From positions 716,262-780,261 of the forward strand of contig NC_026739.1 in the NCBI RefSeq assembly GCF_000210295.1: 64,000 nucleotides of DNA. The letters run 5' to 3'. The notes under the pieces were generated by a model. The model worked only from the letters and a program-made list of their open reading frames with translations. It had not been told where the DNA came from and searched no databases. Both the position numbers and the translations under genes were made by a program. This DNA is from Trypanosoma brucei gambiense DAL972 (lineage: Eukaryota; Euglenozoa; Kinetoplastea; Trypanosomatida; Trypanosomatidae). Positions 31,501-40,465 of this stretch are shown one piece after another; within the stretch, counting starts at the first letter, position 1; every line of letters starts with the position of its first letter.

Positions 31501-31604
31501 TGGTTATTCCTTGTCTGCAGCCCACGGGGTCGAAAGGGGCGTGTGCCATAACGGTTTCAACGGAAACTTCCGATTTTTCTGTTAGAGTGTTGTCGAGTGT
31601 TTAA
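28572..31604 (+). CDS. Calpain-like protein with leucine-rich repeats, catalytically dead
   Basis: 1010 aa. Residues ~40-160 form leucine-rich repeats (Leu-x-Leu-Leu-Asn-Leu-Cys and His-Leu-Asn-Leu-Ser type). A calpain cysteine-protease fold follows, about residues 235-630, then beta-rich calpain domain III-like sequence to the end. The catalytic triad is broken. The Cys of the usual Cys-Trp motif is Ser317 (Tyr-Ser-Trp); His512 is kept in Ala-His-Ala-Tyr-Arg; and the Asn of Asn-Pro-Trp-Gly is Ser532 (Ser-Gln-Trp-Ser). The adjacent Gly-Asp-Trp-Ser-Asp is intact. It is thus a structural calpain-like protein, as many kinetoplastid calpains are, with probable cytoskeletal or flagellar roles. There is no N-terminal Met-Gly-Cys acylation signal. 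Confidence 0.92.
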   Translation: MVVSLSGYSPREVYEVECAKFNCKKNSAICNFLSERPDDFKSISVIDLSKNFVGPKGVLPLLEVVRLCENLELLNLCGQQLDKNAIDALCLVLRSHPTVIHLNLSANPLSMSAGTSLLLLAKDNPLIQHINLTDSFIKPSVLLAINAQLERNREYRGKEADRADIISNVQRNEKLNGSDVRIPLQTSQERGEVLSRPMQPIVQDQNVTSRETDDQAYDSLYPHDLGALLASFTHEVHDVLFDEDPTSYVAKYCSVRRTCFHDADFRADRVPLRRGVRRWDAFAWRRVSKLFPSATLLPEAGEDKTLVFPRECFQAYSWVFTCVEAVFKDAAILRDTLFTSYDVDHGVYGIRVYVDGRWRYVIVDDYLPVNEKNELMFTKPVDNKYFWPCILEKALAKMYGGYLALDIEFILESVPRALSMTPEATTPTNTPLLASNGFPNTVECRDDDVRRTSCAKTLQDLSGGVGITRFLRTAEFQKDEWWASMLDMSRSGAIMVGITDFENALPGIETAHAYRITHVQQVGGIKLVMLSSQWSPQQWKGDWSDDSCLWQSHRDVSMTLRKKRLAGDHFGFWMSYNDFLSVFIQVHICHVFNGFTQHVVECEWGRDTAGGPCFDHHWHLNPHFKLRLSENTLFFINLSLPDTRFAPTCVKAMGMHILNSPRYPVCYLHNTQDCVVATDYVETDSISVEGNFTKEGVYWIVPSADLTGVMSRFILRMFVSSPFVFSSEVIGNHWNTLKFSDIIECSGEFCAGDDNAQVLIRFLTNDKIREEVSVGPIVVKVATPEDKNLAIGLFLVHSSFAGSKASRTLGVVDKGDIVASSPYAVTDRAYIMADVCDNDVYTLITCISPTGSRAEIEYTLWSAIPSPQHTILPVWGRKSVTVSWPEGSGSFYGVKNNPQIEICPERDFDTFVIKMNLVECNVTDPAIVLFVLQNAGNKGDGIKGKIPANQVLKRSQYVRHHFVQCELQLLEPTDSLLVIPCLQPTGSKGACAITVSTETSDFSVRVLSSV

Positions 31605-32092
31605 ACAATTGAGAGAGGAGTATGATGGTGGATATTCACTGGTGAAATGTGGCACCACAAATTAATAATGGTGGGCAGTGTCCACTGGTGGGTGGGGGTG
31701 AGGGGAATTGCACCTAATTTTCACATGTAAAGTGTTTTCTTTCAGGCGATCGAAAGAAAACGGCAGGCGTCAGTACTGTTGGTGTTGATTTTGTAAGTTT
31801 AATGTGTTTACTAACCAACAAAAGGGAGGAATGTTTACGTATACATGCGGATTAGACTCACTGTCTCCTATTGCACTTGCTGTTGTTTGTAACTGGTGTG
31901 CTTTTGGTTAGGCGTCAGCTCTGTAATAATATCTGATGGCCGGAAAGCCATAACAGTAACCGTACACTTTACTTTGTTTCTTACGTGGCATCCTCTTCAC
32001 ATCTCCACACCCCTTTCACATGCACATCTGTCGATGATAACGTACAAGTTGGGCTAACGAAAAACGAAGCAGAGTAAGTATAAACCACGGAG
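31605..32092 (+). other. Intergenic spacer
   Basis: About 490 bases, moderately G/T-rich, with no strong repeats and no credible gene. Confidence 0.5.
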
Positions 32093-32812
32093 ATGAGCAC
32101 CGAAGACATTCTGATTGAATGCCCTCTTAATGTTGAGGTTGAGGAAGAAGCAGATGGCATCAACGATGTTGTTCGTTTAGAGGAAAATCAATTATCTACT
32201 GCACAACTACTCTGTCGAATTACGTCCCTCATCGCGATTGGGGCGTTTATATACTTAACTTTTTGGAACAACTCTCAGTTCTGGGCCGTAGTATTTGTCT
32301 ATCATCCATTGTTTATGGTAGTTGCTTTTATGGGCGCGCTTCCCGAGCTCATGTGCACTGTTGCTGGTTTTCATAGTCGGAAGTTTCCATTTAGTCGCGT
32401 CATTAGAACGCATCTCAAGTGGACTATGGTGTTTAAGGCATTAAGTTTGCTTGGCATAGTCGCAGTAGAGTGGACCAAATTCGTCAAATCCAAAAATCAT
32501 TTCAAGTCTTGGCATGGGATTATCGGTGCCGTGTGTGAAGCTTCTCAGTTTTTGGAAGCACTCGTAGGTCTCAGCATGTATTTCAATGCTGGTGGTCGCT
32601 TCTTCAGTTCGTCTCAGGCGCGTTTGCTTCGTGTGGCGCATCGACTCCTTGCCGTCGTGGTTATTTTAACGGGATTAACTTCCATGTCGTTGGGCATGTT
32701 CACCAAGTTTGCCGTGGAAGTGTACGGAGCGTTGGCTGTGCGGGTGGCATTTGCCATTCTTCCCATTGTTTTGGCACTGTGGGGTTATGCTTGCCCCTTT
32801 GTTGCCTGGTAA
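32093..32812 (+). CDS. Cytochrome b561-like transmembrane protein
   Basis: 239 aa with an acidic N-terminal tail and about six hydrophobic helices. Four histidines sit in helix contexts typical of the b561 family: His71 (Val-Tyr-His-Pro), His107 (Arg-Thr-His-Leu-Lys-Trp), His141 (Ser-Trp-His-Gly) and His183 (Val-Ala-His-Arg). They could ligate two b-type haems for trans-membrane electron transfer, for example in ascorbate-dependent or ferric reduction. The membrane compartment is not evident. The start ATG is clean. Family assignment rests on the histidine pattern and topology. Confidence 0.82.
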   Translation: MSTEDILIECPLNVEVEEEADGINDVVRLEENQLSTAQLLCRITSLIAIGAFIYLTFWNNSQFWAVVFVYHPLFMVVAFMGALPELMCTVAGFHSRKFPFSRVIRTHLKWTMVFKALSLLGIVAVEWTKFVKSKNHFKSWHGIIGAVCEASQFLEALVGLSMYFNAGGRFFSSSQARLLRVAHRLLAVVVILTGLTSMSLGMFTKFAVEVYGALAVRVAFAILPIVLALWGYACPFVAW

Positions 32813-33357
32813 ATGAACGAAAGAATCAAAAAGAGAAATAGGGCAGGGTATACTAAAAAGGTGCACGAAAAGGCGTTTGGTCTGAGGGGTGGTCGTCAAC
32901 AAGAAAAGAAATGTTGCTGGGGAGTTTCGTCCAAAAAAATAAAATAATAGTGATAAACCTTTCATTTGGAAGCTTGTGCTCCTCTGTTCTTTGCTGCTTT
33001 TTTTTGTCAGCTTGCTGAGAGTGTTATGTAACCTACACCATTTATCAAATGGCAACTTGCTTTCTTGTGGTGGAGCATGCCCAAATATTTCGCTATATGG
33101 TTGTCAGGGAATGTGATAGTCTCGTCGGTTACAGTAGTGGCAGTAGGTGACTTTCTGTCGCCTTTCCCCCTCATTTGTATTGTCAGTTGTTGGTGGCACG
33201 AGTATCGTTGTGCAGGCACATACGCACGCACAGTCATACAAGGTGATATCGAAATTTGTATTTACTCCTCTCTTCTCCCTTATTTTTGAATGTTGCCACC
33301 TTTTCCCCTCCCCTCCTATTTTTGTTTGATGGACGTGCACCCCTGAAGAGAGAAGGG
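32813..33357 (+). other. Intergenic spacer
   Basis: T/C-rich stretch at about 33260-33325 is the likely splice signal for the next gene. Short minus-strand frames are not credible. Confidence 0.5.
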
Positions 33358-34251
33358 ATGGGGGGGAAAACAAATGTAAAGGTTCTTGGAAGACCGACGC
33401 AACCGACAGGAACCTTTTTTCTCCGAAGCATGGATCGTGACCCTGACAGCCGACCCTTTCTGCGGTGCGAAATGAGGCGAAGAAGTGACCGCAGTCTTCC
33501 CAATACCACTTTGTCGCTTCACTACGATGAACCTAGCCGCAGTCAGTCGAGGCAGTTAGGTGAACGCCGCCGCTTTTTCAAGCAACCCACCGAAAGTCCC
33601 TTTTCACCCGCGAGAGCCCAGCCGGAGCGCCGTCTCCTGCGCCGCGGGTCCCCCAAGTGCTACGCGTCCAGTTTGGATAGTGCTCTCTGCGTTTCACGGG
33701 ACTCGTCGCCATTCCGCTCTTCGATAAGACGTTGCCGGAAACCGCCTTTTAATGACCGGTCAGCAAGCGAACCGCGGCCCTCACGTGTTCCTCTTTCGGG
33801 TGGTCGTGGGCAACTCAACTTGGGAGATCTCGTGCCAATGCCAAAACCGCCAAAACAACGGCTTATACCACCACCCATGGAAAAGAAACCATTACGTACC
33901 GCACGGCGCCGCACACCACTTCCGTTGTCGCAGACAACACCGGAGAGACGCAGGGGTGTGAAAATGTTTGATGCTAATGAGTACCAAAACGCGTTAGACG
34001 GGGGTCAAACCGCCTCGCTTCTGTTTAACCGTACTCCTAGTGATGTTCCAACCGCTCATCAGAGAACTCCAAGTAACATAAGTGCTCGCAGTAGTGCCTC
34101 AGTTAGATTGGACACTTCTGAAGCCGGTGTGGCAGGGCAGGCGAGGGGTCGAGACTCGCCATCCACTGCGAGGAATTCGGTCACACGGAGGGCGCGAAGC
34201 ATGACACCAACACGGCGTAATTATGATATTATTACGGGATTGCCACTATAA
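33358..34251 (+). CDS. Basic, disordered Ser/Arg/Pro-rich protein
   Basis: 297 aa from ATG 33358, or 273 aa from the next in-frame ATG at 33430; the frame opens further upstream only with a TTG. It is very rich in Arg, Ser and Pro, with many Arg-Arg pairs and Ser/Thr-Pro sites, no hydrophobic segment and no globular core. Two short ordered-looking pieces stand out: a Lys-Met-Phe-Asp-Ala-Asn-Glu-Tyr segment near the middle and a C-terminal Arg-Arg-Asn-Tyr-Asp-Ile-Ile-Thr-Gly. Such proteins in trypanosomes are often cytoskeleton- or microtubule-associated; no family is recognised. Confidence 0.72.
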   Translation: MGGKTNVKVLGRPTQPTGTFFLRSMDRDPDSRPFLRCEMRRRSDRSLPNTTLSLHYDEPSRSQSRQLGERRRFFKQPTESPFSPARAQPERRLLRRGSPKCYASSLDSALCVSRDSSPFRSSIRRCRKPPFNDRSASEPRPSRVPLSGGRGQLNLGDLVPMPKPPKQRLIPPPMEKKPLRTARRRTPLPLSQTTPERRRGVKMFDANEYQNALDGGQTASLLFNRTPSDVPTAHQRTPSNISARSSASVRLDTSEAGVAGQARGRDSPSTARNSVTRRARSMTPTRRNYDIITGLPL

Positions 34252-34564
34252 CCTAATCGCTGTGCATGCCCTTACTCTAAGAGCAGTAGGTACTATAGAA
34301 AACTTTTTTTTTTCAGTTTCCTGTAGAACTTGATATAGATGGTAGATAGGCGTGCGAAGTACTTACTTTGTTTTATATCTTCTCCTCCCTTTCATCCCTT
34401 GGACGTTTTTGTTATATTTATTGCGCACATACACGATACCACTTGGTTCCCCATCCCACACCCTCCGTGCTATTAAAATGCCTTCCCACAACAACTACCA
34501 CTTTATGCCATCCTCAACGAGACGACAATAGTGAAGCAAAGGAGTGACGGGGGGAAAAAAGATA
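34252..34564 (+). other. Intergenic spacer
   Basis: Short spacer with a T run at 34304-34313 and a T/C-rich segment at 34375-34400. No gene is seen. Confidence 0.5.
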
Positions 34565-35191
34565 ATGGTTTACTACTTCACTCTTGCAGCCGATCCGTCG
34601 GTCATATGCTACATGGGTCGTGACAAATACGAAAACGAGAAATTAATTAAATACGGATGGCCGGAAGATATTTGGTTTCACGTTGATAACCATAGCAGTG
34701 CTCACGTTTATGTGCGTATGCCAAAGGGTAAAGGTTTAGATGATTTAACCCCTGCGATCATTGAAGAATGCTCTCAGCTCACCAAGGCGAACAGCATTGA
34801 GGGTTGTAAGCTTAACAACGTACGAGTTGTGTACACGCCCTGGAGTAACTTACACAAAACAGATGGCATGGAAGTGGGGCAGGTGGGGTTTCACAAAGAA
34901 TCTCTCCGCCGGTACCATACCGTTGAAAAAAAAAACAATGCTATGTTGAACAAACTGGAAAAAACAAAAGTCACGAAAGACGACGTTGATTTCCAAGCTT
35001 TAAAAGACGAACGGGATGCGGAGGAGAGACGAGAGAAGCGACAGGCTTTAGCAGCCCAACAACAGCGCGAAAAAGAAGAAGCTGCGGCTCGGAAGAAGGC
35101 CGAAGAACTACGCTCGTACGCGTCGCTTATGGTTGAGTCGAAGATGCGAACAAATCAGGAACATATTCCAGATGAAGATGACTTCATGTGA
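34565..35191 (+). CDS. CCDC25: CCDC25-family NFACT-R domain protein
   Basis: 208 aa, the same length as human CCDC25. ATG 34565 gives the family-like N-terminus; the frame opens seven codons earlier at a GTG. Residues 1-120 are the NFACT-R (DUF814) domain, with Met-Gly-Arg-Asp-Lys-x-Glu-Asn-Glu, Trp-Phe-His-Val-Asp and Ser-Ser-Ala-His-Val-Tyr motifs. The rest is a Glu/Lys/Arg/Ala-rich helix ending in an acidic tail. The domain is related to Rqc2/Tae2 of ribosome quality control, but the CCDC25 role in protists is not established. Confidence 0.9.
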   Translation: MVYYFTLAADPSVICYMGRDKYENEKLIKYGWPEDIWFHVDNHSSAHVYVRMPKGKGLDDLTPAIIEECSQLTKANSIEGCKLNNVRVVYTPWSNLHKTDGMEVGQVGFHKESLRRYHTVEKKNNAMLNKLEKTKVTKDDVDFQALKDERDAEERREKRQALAAQQQREKEEAAARKKAEELRSYASLMVESKMRTNQEHIPDEDDFM

Positions 35192-35514
35192 GCTCTGGAG
35201 ATCTTTCCACGAAGTAGCAACTTCTTTCCCCCCTCCCCCTTCTAGTTGGTGTATCACTTCGCCAGTATACATCTCAAGGGTGTCACGTTTAAGTGCTGCT
35301 GACGTTTCCTTGGAAAAGAGGAAGGAAAGCTAAATTGTTTCGAGTTGCTGTGTGATCGAGGAAATCGATGGTTGCCTGAAAATTTCTAAAACCTCCCCTC
35401 TCAATTCTTTCTCTCCCTCACATTTCTTCACCGGAGACTGGCACACACACAAAAAAAAAGTACAGAAGAGAGGGTTGATCTATAAGTTGTTGCTGCGAAA
35501 GAGTTGTAGCACAA
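35192..35514 (+). other. Intergenic spacer
   Basis: Pyrimidine-rich at 35219-35245 and 35393-35430. No gene is seen. Confidence 0.5.
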
Positions 35515-37110
35515 ATGCTCTTGGGATGCCGTCGGTTTGTCACACACGCCGTCGGACAATCTTTCCCCCACGTAACTTCTCTATTACGTGGTAAGCGGTT
35601 GCTGCGCTTGCGCCATGGCTGCCCTCGCGCTAAATCACTGCTCTCCGCCGAAGGGGATTTGCACACAACGCCGTTGGACCGTCCCCCGCCAACAGATATG
35701 CCACTCGCGTACTTGCAGGGGGAGATTTTGGATATGGAGAAGTATCGGACAGAAGAAGCTGTTTGGTCGAGAAACACAGTGCGGGAAGCATGGAATGCGA
35801 TTAACCACACACTGCACGATACGACCCCCGGCGTTGATGCAACGAAGAAGAAGGAGATAATTGAAAAAGACCTTGTAGGTTTGGCTCTCTGTACGTCATA
35901 TGCGGAAGTGAAGCACCTTCTTTCTCTGTTGACGCCCTCGCTTCGTTCACATATTGTTTCTCAGCCCTCCTATAAACAAACTGAGGTGGAGGAGTTTTTT
36001 CTCCATCTTGGACAAGACATCGAAGTGAGAGGTGCGGATTGGGTGATTCAGGTTCCGCCCCCGTCGGTGACCGATTTGCGTTATACCCTTGAGCGGGTGG
36101 GCCGGTTTGGCGATGACGGCCGTGGGTGTATTGGACACACGCCGCATCGAGTAGCCGTGTGGCGCGGTCGGTTGGGGGAACCGTTAGGACTCACTATTCG
36201 TGTGGGACGTTATGTGCCGAATGTTGCCAGGGCATTGGTTCCTCTTGCACGACGAGGTAGTGTTTTGATACTCTCCAAGGCGGGTATGGGAAAGACCACA
36301 ATCCTGAGAGACCTCGCTGCTTCCCTCTCTCGTGATCCGGCGAAACCCCGCGTTATGGTCGTTGATACCTCGAACGAAATTGGAGGTGATAGCCCGATGC
36401 CGCTGCCTTTTCTAGGGCGTTGTCGCCGTATCCAGGTCCCGCGTCGCGAGGAGCAACAAGAAGTAATGAAACAAATTCTTCAAAACCACTCACCGGAGTA
36501 CGTAATTGTTGATGAGGTTTCCACTACCGCCGAAGCAGAAGTAACGTGGTCCATTTCCCAACGGGGAGTTCATCTCGTTGCCACATGCCATGGCGAAAGT
36601 TTAGCGGGGTTATTGCAAAACCAGTCACTTAACTTGTTGGTAGGAGGCACCGCGCATGCATTTCTTAGTAACGAGGAGCGGCGGTTACGGAACAAGATCA
36701 AGAAAACTATCCTCGAGAGGCCGCATTCATCACCGTTTAAGTTTGTTGTGGAACTCCATTCACGGAAATTCGCTCATCTTTATGTGGATGTAAACCAGGC
36801 TGTTGATTGTCTTTTGGACCAGGGGGATGCGAGACGAAGTGCACGGATTGGGAAAACAATTGCCATTGATGAGCCACTGCCAGATGAGGTGATGGGTTTA
36901 GTTATTGCTCAAGAAAAGGAAGGTTCATATGCAAGAGAGCCGTCACACGAATCGTGGAGTGAGGGCAACGATGATGACAGTTGCGCCCTCGCCGGGCGGG
37001 AGGGGTGGCGGCCAAATAACCGGCCCGAGAGGCAGCGAGGGACTCGGTCGCATGGATGTCGAAAAAGATCAAATGACGACTTGTTGGACGAACTGAATAA
37101 CTTTAATTAA
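35515..37110 (+). CDS. Ycf45/SpoIIIAA-like AAA ATPase, probably mitochondrial
   Basis: 531 aa. The first ~35 residues are Arg/Leu/His/Ser-rich with few acids, like a mitochondrial presequence. A P-loop Gly-Met-Gly-Lys-Thr-Thr lies at about residues 258-263. It is followed by Val-Val-Asp-Thr-Ser-Asn-Glu-Ile-Gly-Gly, then Val-Ile-Val-Asp-Glu (Walker B) and Leu-Val-Ala-Thr-Cys-His-Gly. This series is characteristic of the cyanobacterial/plastid Ycf45 and bacterial SpoIIIAA-type ATPases (R3H-AAA group). A clear R3H motif is not obvious at the basic C-terminus. Role is unknown; nucleic-acid binding in the organelle is inferred from the family. Confidence 0.85.
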   Translation: MLLGCRRFVTHAVGQSFPHVTSLLRGKRLLRLRHGCPRAKSLLSAEGDLHTTPLDRPPPTDMPLAYLQGEILDMEKYRTEEAVWSRNTVREAWNAINHTLHDTTPGVDATKKKEIIEKDLVGLALCTSYAEVKHLLSLLTPSLRSHIVSQPSYKQTEVEEFFLHLGQDIEVRGADWVIQVPPPSVTDLRYTLERVGRFGDDGRGCIGHTPHRVAVWRGRLGEPLGLTIRVGRYVPNVARALVPLARRGSVLILSKAGMGKTTILRDLAASLSRDPAKPRVMVVDTSNEIGGDSPMPLPFLGRCRRIQVPRREEQQEVMKQILQNHSPEYVIVDEVSTTAEAEVTWSISQRGVHLVATCHGESLAGLLQNQSLNLLVGGTAHAFLSNEERRLRNKIKKTILERPHSSPFKFVVELHSRKFAHLYVDVNQAVDCLLDQGDARRSARIGKTIAIDEPLPDEVMGLVIAQEKEGSYAREPSHESWSEGNDDDSCALAGREGWRPNNRPERQRGTRSHGCRKRSNDDLLDELNNFN

Positions 37111-37446
37111 GGCACCAATTTTTATCCAACGATAAGCTACAGAACAAAAAAAAAGTACATACTAAGGGTTTTCTTTCAAAAACAGAAACATACCGACTTG
37201 CCCCAGCACATACTGGAGGGAAACGCCGGATTCGAGGAATATCAGAACATCTCGCACGTAGCAAAGGCTCCTGTCATCACGTTTTGATACTTTTTTTTTT
37301 CTTCTTCTTGAATAGTCCCTAGATTTCTTCCAACGTCGGCACTTTTGTTTAAACTTTCTCTTTCTGATTTCTTTTTTAATTGTCTGTAAATATGTATTTG
37401 CGGTCCTGCTCAGCCATAGTTAATTACGCCCACTAGCAAAGGGCAT
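37111..37446 (+). other. Intergenic spacer
   Basis: T/C-rich at 37288-37312 and 37345-37380, the likely splice signal for the last plus-strand gene. No gene is seen. Confidence 0.5.
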
Positions 37447-37938
37447 ATGATATCATTGCGGGGAAACATAGGTTTGCTTACCCGGCGGCGCCACGCCGTT
37501 ATCACTCTCCACTCTGCATTAGAGTTGTGTGGTGTCACACGTTACAAGAGTTCATTACCCAACAACGCATTACCTGCTCGAACAGCGGAGGCCCTCTATT
37601 CCATGGAACATTACCATAAGCAATGCCTCAATGAGGATGAGCGTCGGCAAGTCGAAGTGCAAGCTTGGGAAGAACTAATGAACCTTCCTGATGCTGCAGT
37701 GGAGGATGCGTCCTCAAGCGTTGTCGCCGACATTCTCGGTTCCTGGTGCTATTTTTCGAAATATTGGGACCGAGGAATACAAGGCCCCAACCCATCAGAC
37801 AGTCCTGAAGAAAACAACGTCAAAAAGGTCAATGTTCCTCTAATCGCAAGGGAATTCCACCGACCCCATTCCCCATCAACAGTTGACACGGCACCACCAC
37901 CCCGCGCGAATCCACTAGATGAAGTGCTGGACTTTTGA
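37447..37938 (+). CDS. Small unknown protein with putative mitochondrial presequence
   Basis: 163 aa. The N-terminus (Arg, Leu, Ile, Thr; no acids for the first ~25 residues) looks like a mitochondrial targeting peptide. The middle holds an amphipathic Glu/Arg/Gln helix with a Trp-Glu-Glu-Leu segment and a Trp-Cys-Tyr-Phe-Ser-Lys-Tyr-Trp-Asp cluster. The tail is Pro-rich and ends Leu-Asp-Glu-Val-Leu-Asp-Phe. I recognise no family; a subunit of a mitochondrial complex is possible. It is the last ordinary gene of the plus-strand unit before the strand-switch region. Confidence 0.78.
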   Translation: MISLRGNIGLLTRRRHAVITLHSALELCGVTRYKSSLPNNALPARTAEALYSMEHYHKQCLNEDERRQVEVQAWEELMNLPDAAVEDASSSVVADILGSWCYFSKYWDRGIQGPNPSDSPEENNVKKVNVPLIAREFHRPHSPSTVDTAPPPRANPLDEVLDF

Positions 37939-39763
37939 ATAAGAAATTTTTTTTTAATGTAACACCGCATACTTTTACATATTTTCTCCCGACATTTTTA
38001 ATTTACCGACAATTCCGTACATCACCCCTCAATTCACCACAACATTTCCCCGAAACCTCGTCAAGGAAAAAAAAAAAGAAAATATGGTTTTCTTCACGAA
38101 GGCGCAATCGGCAACAAAGCAAAACAAACTGAAAACAACGTAGATCTTCAAAAAAGCAAGGAGAATCCCAAGGAACAAGAAAATACAAATACATACTATC
38201 ACCGTCACCACCAACATAAAAGAAGAAGCATTTTACAAAACTATGATAAAGCTGAGGGGTCGACACCCCCTTCGGAGTGTAATTTTTGAAGAGAATTACC
38301 GAATAGAAACGGGAGTTTCGTATACCGCTCTGGATGAAAGCTTTCCTGTTGTTCATGGCTTTTTTTTTTCGTATCGAAGGGGGGAAGGTACACTTTTGTC
38401 GGCGTGCAAGTGAGTTTAGCACGTAGTCGCCACACAAATACTGAGGCATTTAGTGGGCTGGTAAATGAACTCAAATCATTTTCCAACTGGAGGGAAATAT
38501 CAGAGAAACTTACGTGGGAGATTATATATGTACATCAAGAGGACCGGAAAGGCGTTGCGGATGTTCAGAATTGCGAGGTAACGGGTGAAGCGAGAATGAA
38601 GAGAATTCGTACTCAGTCTGACAGTACAAATTGTCCGCATGAGGATCGAAGAGGAGTTAATAAAGCTAATGCTCTTTGGAAAATGTTTTTTTTTTTCAGT
38701 ACCGTCTTCGGGTGGGAAAGAATGCGATTCCCACTTTGTTTTCTTCCGCTGTGACGGACTCCAGTGTGAGTACCTTACAGACACTTCTTCCCTGATAATG
38801 TCTTCATATCAACATCATTTATTTTGATTACTCTAATGAGATGAATACTTATGTTATGTTGATTTGAATATAACAGATGTGTCCCCCTTTTTATATTCAT
38901 AAATAATTAGATGCGAAATACCATACTTATTTAACCTGTTTGCAAAATAATGTGTTGATTGACATATACGTTATATTCACCTACATTTTTTTGCATATAG
39001 TCTCACCATGCTTGTACACTTGCCCAATGGGGGGGGGGCTAAAAACAAAGCATGTTACATGAGTACGCAAATACATTTTTAACAATTTATTCGTTTTTAT
39101 TTGGCTTCTTATGAAGTGAGGACAAACTTCAAATTGTTGAGTAGCTAAGTTCTTTTCGCAGCCTCATGATAATAATAATAATTATTAATATTGTATGCCT
39201 TACATTGTCACGTAAGAGGAGGAGGAGTGAAACAAATGCTATTTGTTTAAGTTAGGTTTTTTCTATCTTCTCTTTTCATTGTTCACATAAACATTGCATG
39301 TTAGTGTTTTCGACAAAGCAGTGCATTCAACAATATTAGCATTTTTCAGTAATAATAAAACATAAATATATCTATGTGTTCCTCTCTATTTATATTTTTA
39401 ATGTGCATGCGCTTACGGTACGAAAGAAAACATCTATTGTATTAAATTTTTACCACTTATTACAACTTAATAGTTGGAATCCTGCATGGTGCACTCCAAC
39501 TCTCCCTTCCTATCTGCTTATCTACAACACTTTTATTTCTCACATACCATCACATGATTCTAATAGGGATATGGTTATACTAGCTGATTCCGTGATAGCT
39601 TCCCCCCCCCCTTGGTTTTTTTTTCAAAAATGACGGGAAATGATACGAGAGATGTTGGGACCTCCAACGAAAATTCGTTTCTGTTACTTTGACAAGTACA
39701 TGATACAGTGTTAAACTTAAATGCGGGGATGGAGTTCATTAAAGGACAGATGAAATTACGTCT
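37939..39763. other. Start of the strand-switch region, no credible gene
   Basis: About 1.8 kb of increasingly AT-rich DNA with A/T tracts, a G9 run near 39029-39037 and a C run near 39602-39611. A 116-codon plus frame at 38404-38754 has no motif. Codon-like structure is absent until the RHS fragment begins. It probably contains the termination zone of the plus-strand unit. Confidence 0.55.
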
Positions 39764-40241
39764 ATGGATATGAGACTTAGCAAACAAATGAAAATACGGG
39801 AGGAAAAAGGTGTGGATATAAGTAGGACGTTGAATTGGCTGACGTTACTGGTTGAAAATGAGCGTCCTGGTGCATATGAATCTGCGTACAATGTAATACA
39901 GCACGTAATCTCATATGACGATAATAAGGGATTGCTGGGGTTGCATGTTGAGGAAAGGATTGCTAACCTTCGGGCAGAAGAAAAATGCCATACCAGGTTC
40001 GACCGAGATGGGCCGATATTGCATGTTATCACCTCTAAGAAGGGCTGGTCATGCACAGATTTGGTGGAAGAGATGCATGCGACATGTTTGTGCGCAAGGA
40101 GACGGTACGTATAAGGCACAGAATCCGAGCACATTTGGATGATTGGTTACCGACTGGCTCCCAAGTGTCCCAACAGCCCCTCTTACTTGTTTGTTCTCGG
40201 GAGATCGGAAAATCCTGTGGTCGGTTGAAACATGCTGCCCA
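39764..40241 (+). pseudogene. RHS (retrotransposon hot spot) gene fragment
   Basis: A broken piece of an RHS-family gene. The first frame (39764-40114) contains Leu-x-Val-Ile-Thr-Ser-Lys-Lys-Gly-Trp, resembling the RHS segment ahead of the ATPase domain. The reading then shifts near 40080 into the frame running through 40105-40241. There an Arg-x-x-Leu-x-x-Trp-Leu helix leads to a degenerate P-loop (Arg-Glu-Ile-Gly-Lys-Ser, about 40197-40214). Ingi copy 1 starts 27 bases after it. RHS genes are known targets of ingi/RIME insertion next to the P-loop codons, so the position supports the call. Family recognition is from memory. Confidence 0.62.
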
Positions 40242-40318
40242 CCCTGGTGATGCTGGCCACATCAAGGTGGTGTCAGAGTCCAGTACACCTTCTCATCGCG
40301 GGAAGCCAAGAGCCAGCA
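40242..40318 (+). ncRNA. ingi 5'-end HDV-like ribozyme/promoter, degraded
   Basis: Equivalent to the 77-base 5' end known in L1Tc and ingi as an HDV-like ribozyme and internal promoter. Compared with copy 2 the P1 helix is damaged: CCCTGGT opposite GTCAGAG leaves a mismatch and wobbles where copy 2 pairs seven of seven. Activity is doubtful. Confidence 0.6.
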
Positions 40319-40465
40319 GCATTCCTTTCATGGGGAACACCGCTTTGCTCCGGCTACGGCATCATACAGCACAGGGATCAGCAGCGTCTTGCTGGGACAC
40401 CGTTTTTCATTTGTCGGTCCCTGGGCACGTGCAAGCGTGCCATCAGCAGTATCACCCGCACTAAG

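Noticed and set aside
38404..38754. 116-codon plus-strand frame after the last core gene
   Set aside because: No motif, ends in UTR-like Phe-rich codons, and lies in AT-rich strand-switch DNA; chance cannot be excluded.
39165..39195. TAA-rich run that could be another 70-bp repeat
   Set aside because: Only the AT-rich part is present; the GAGTGTTGTG-type half seen at 50031 is absent.
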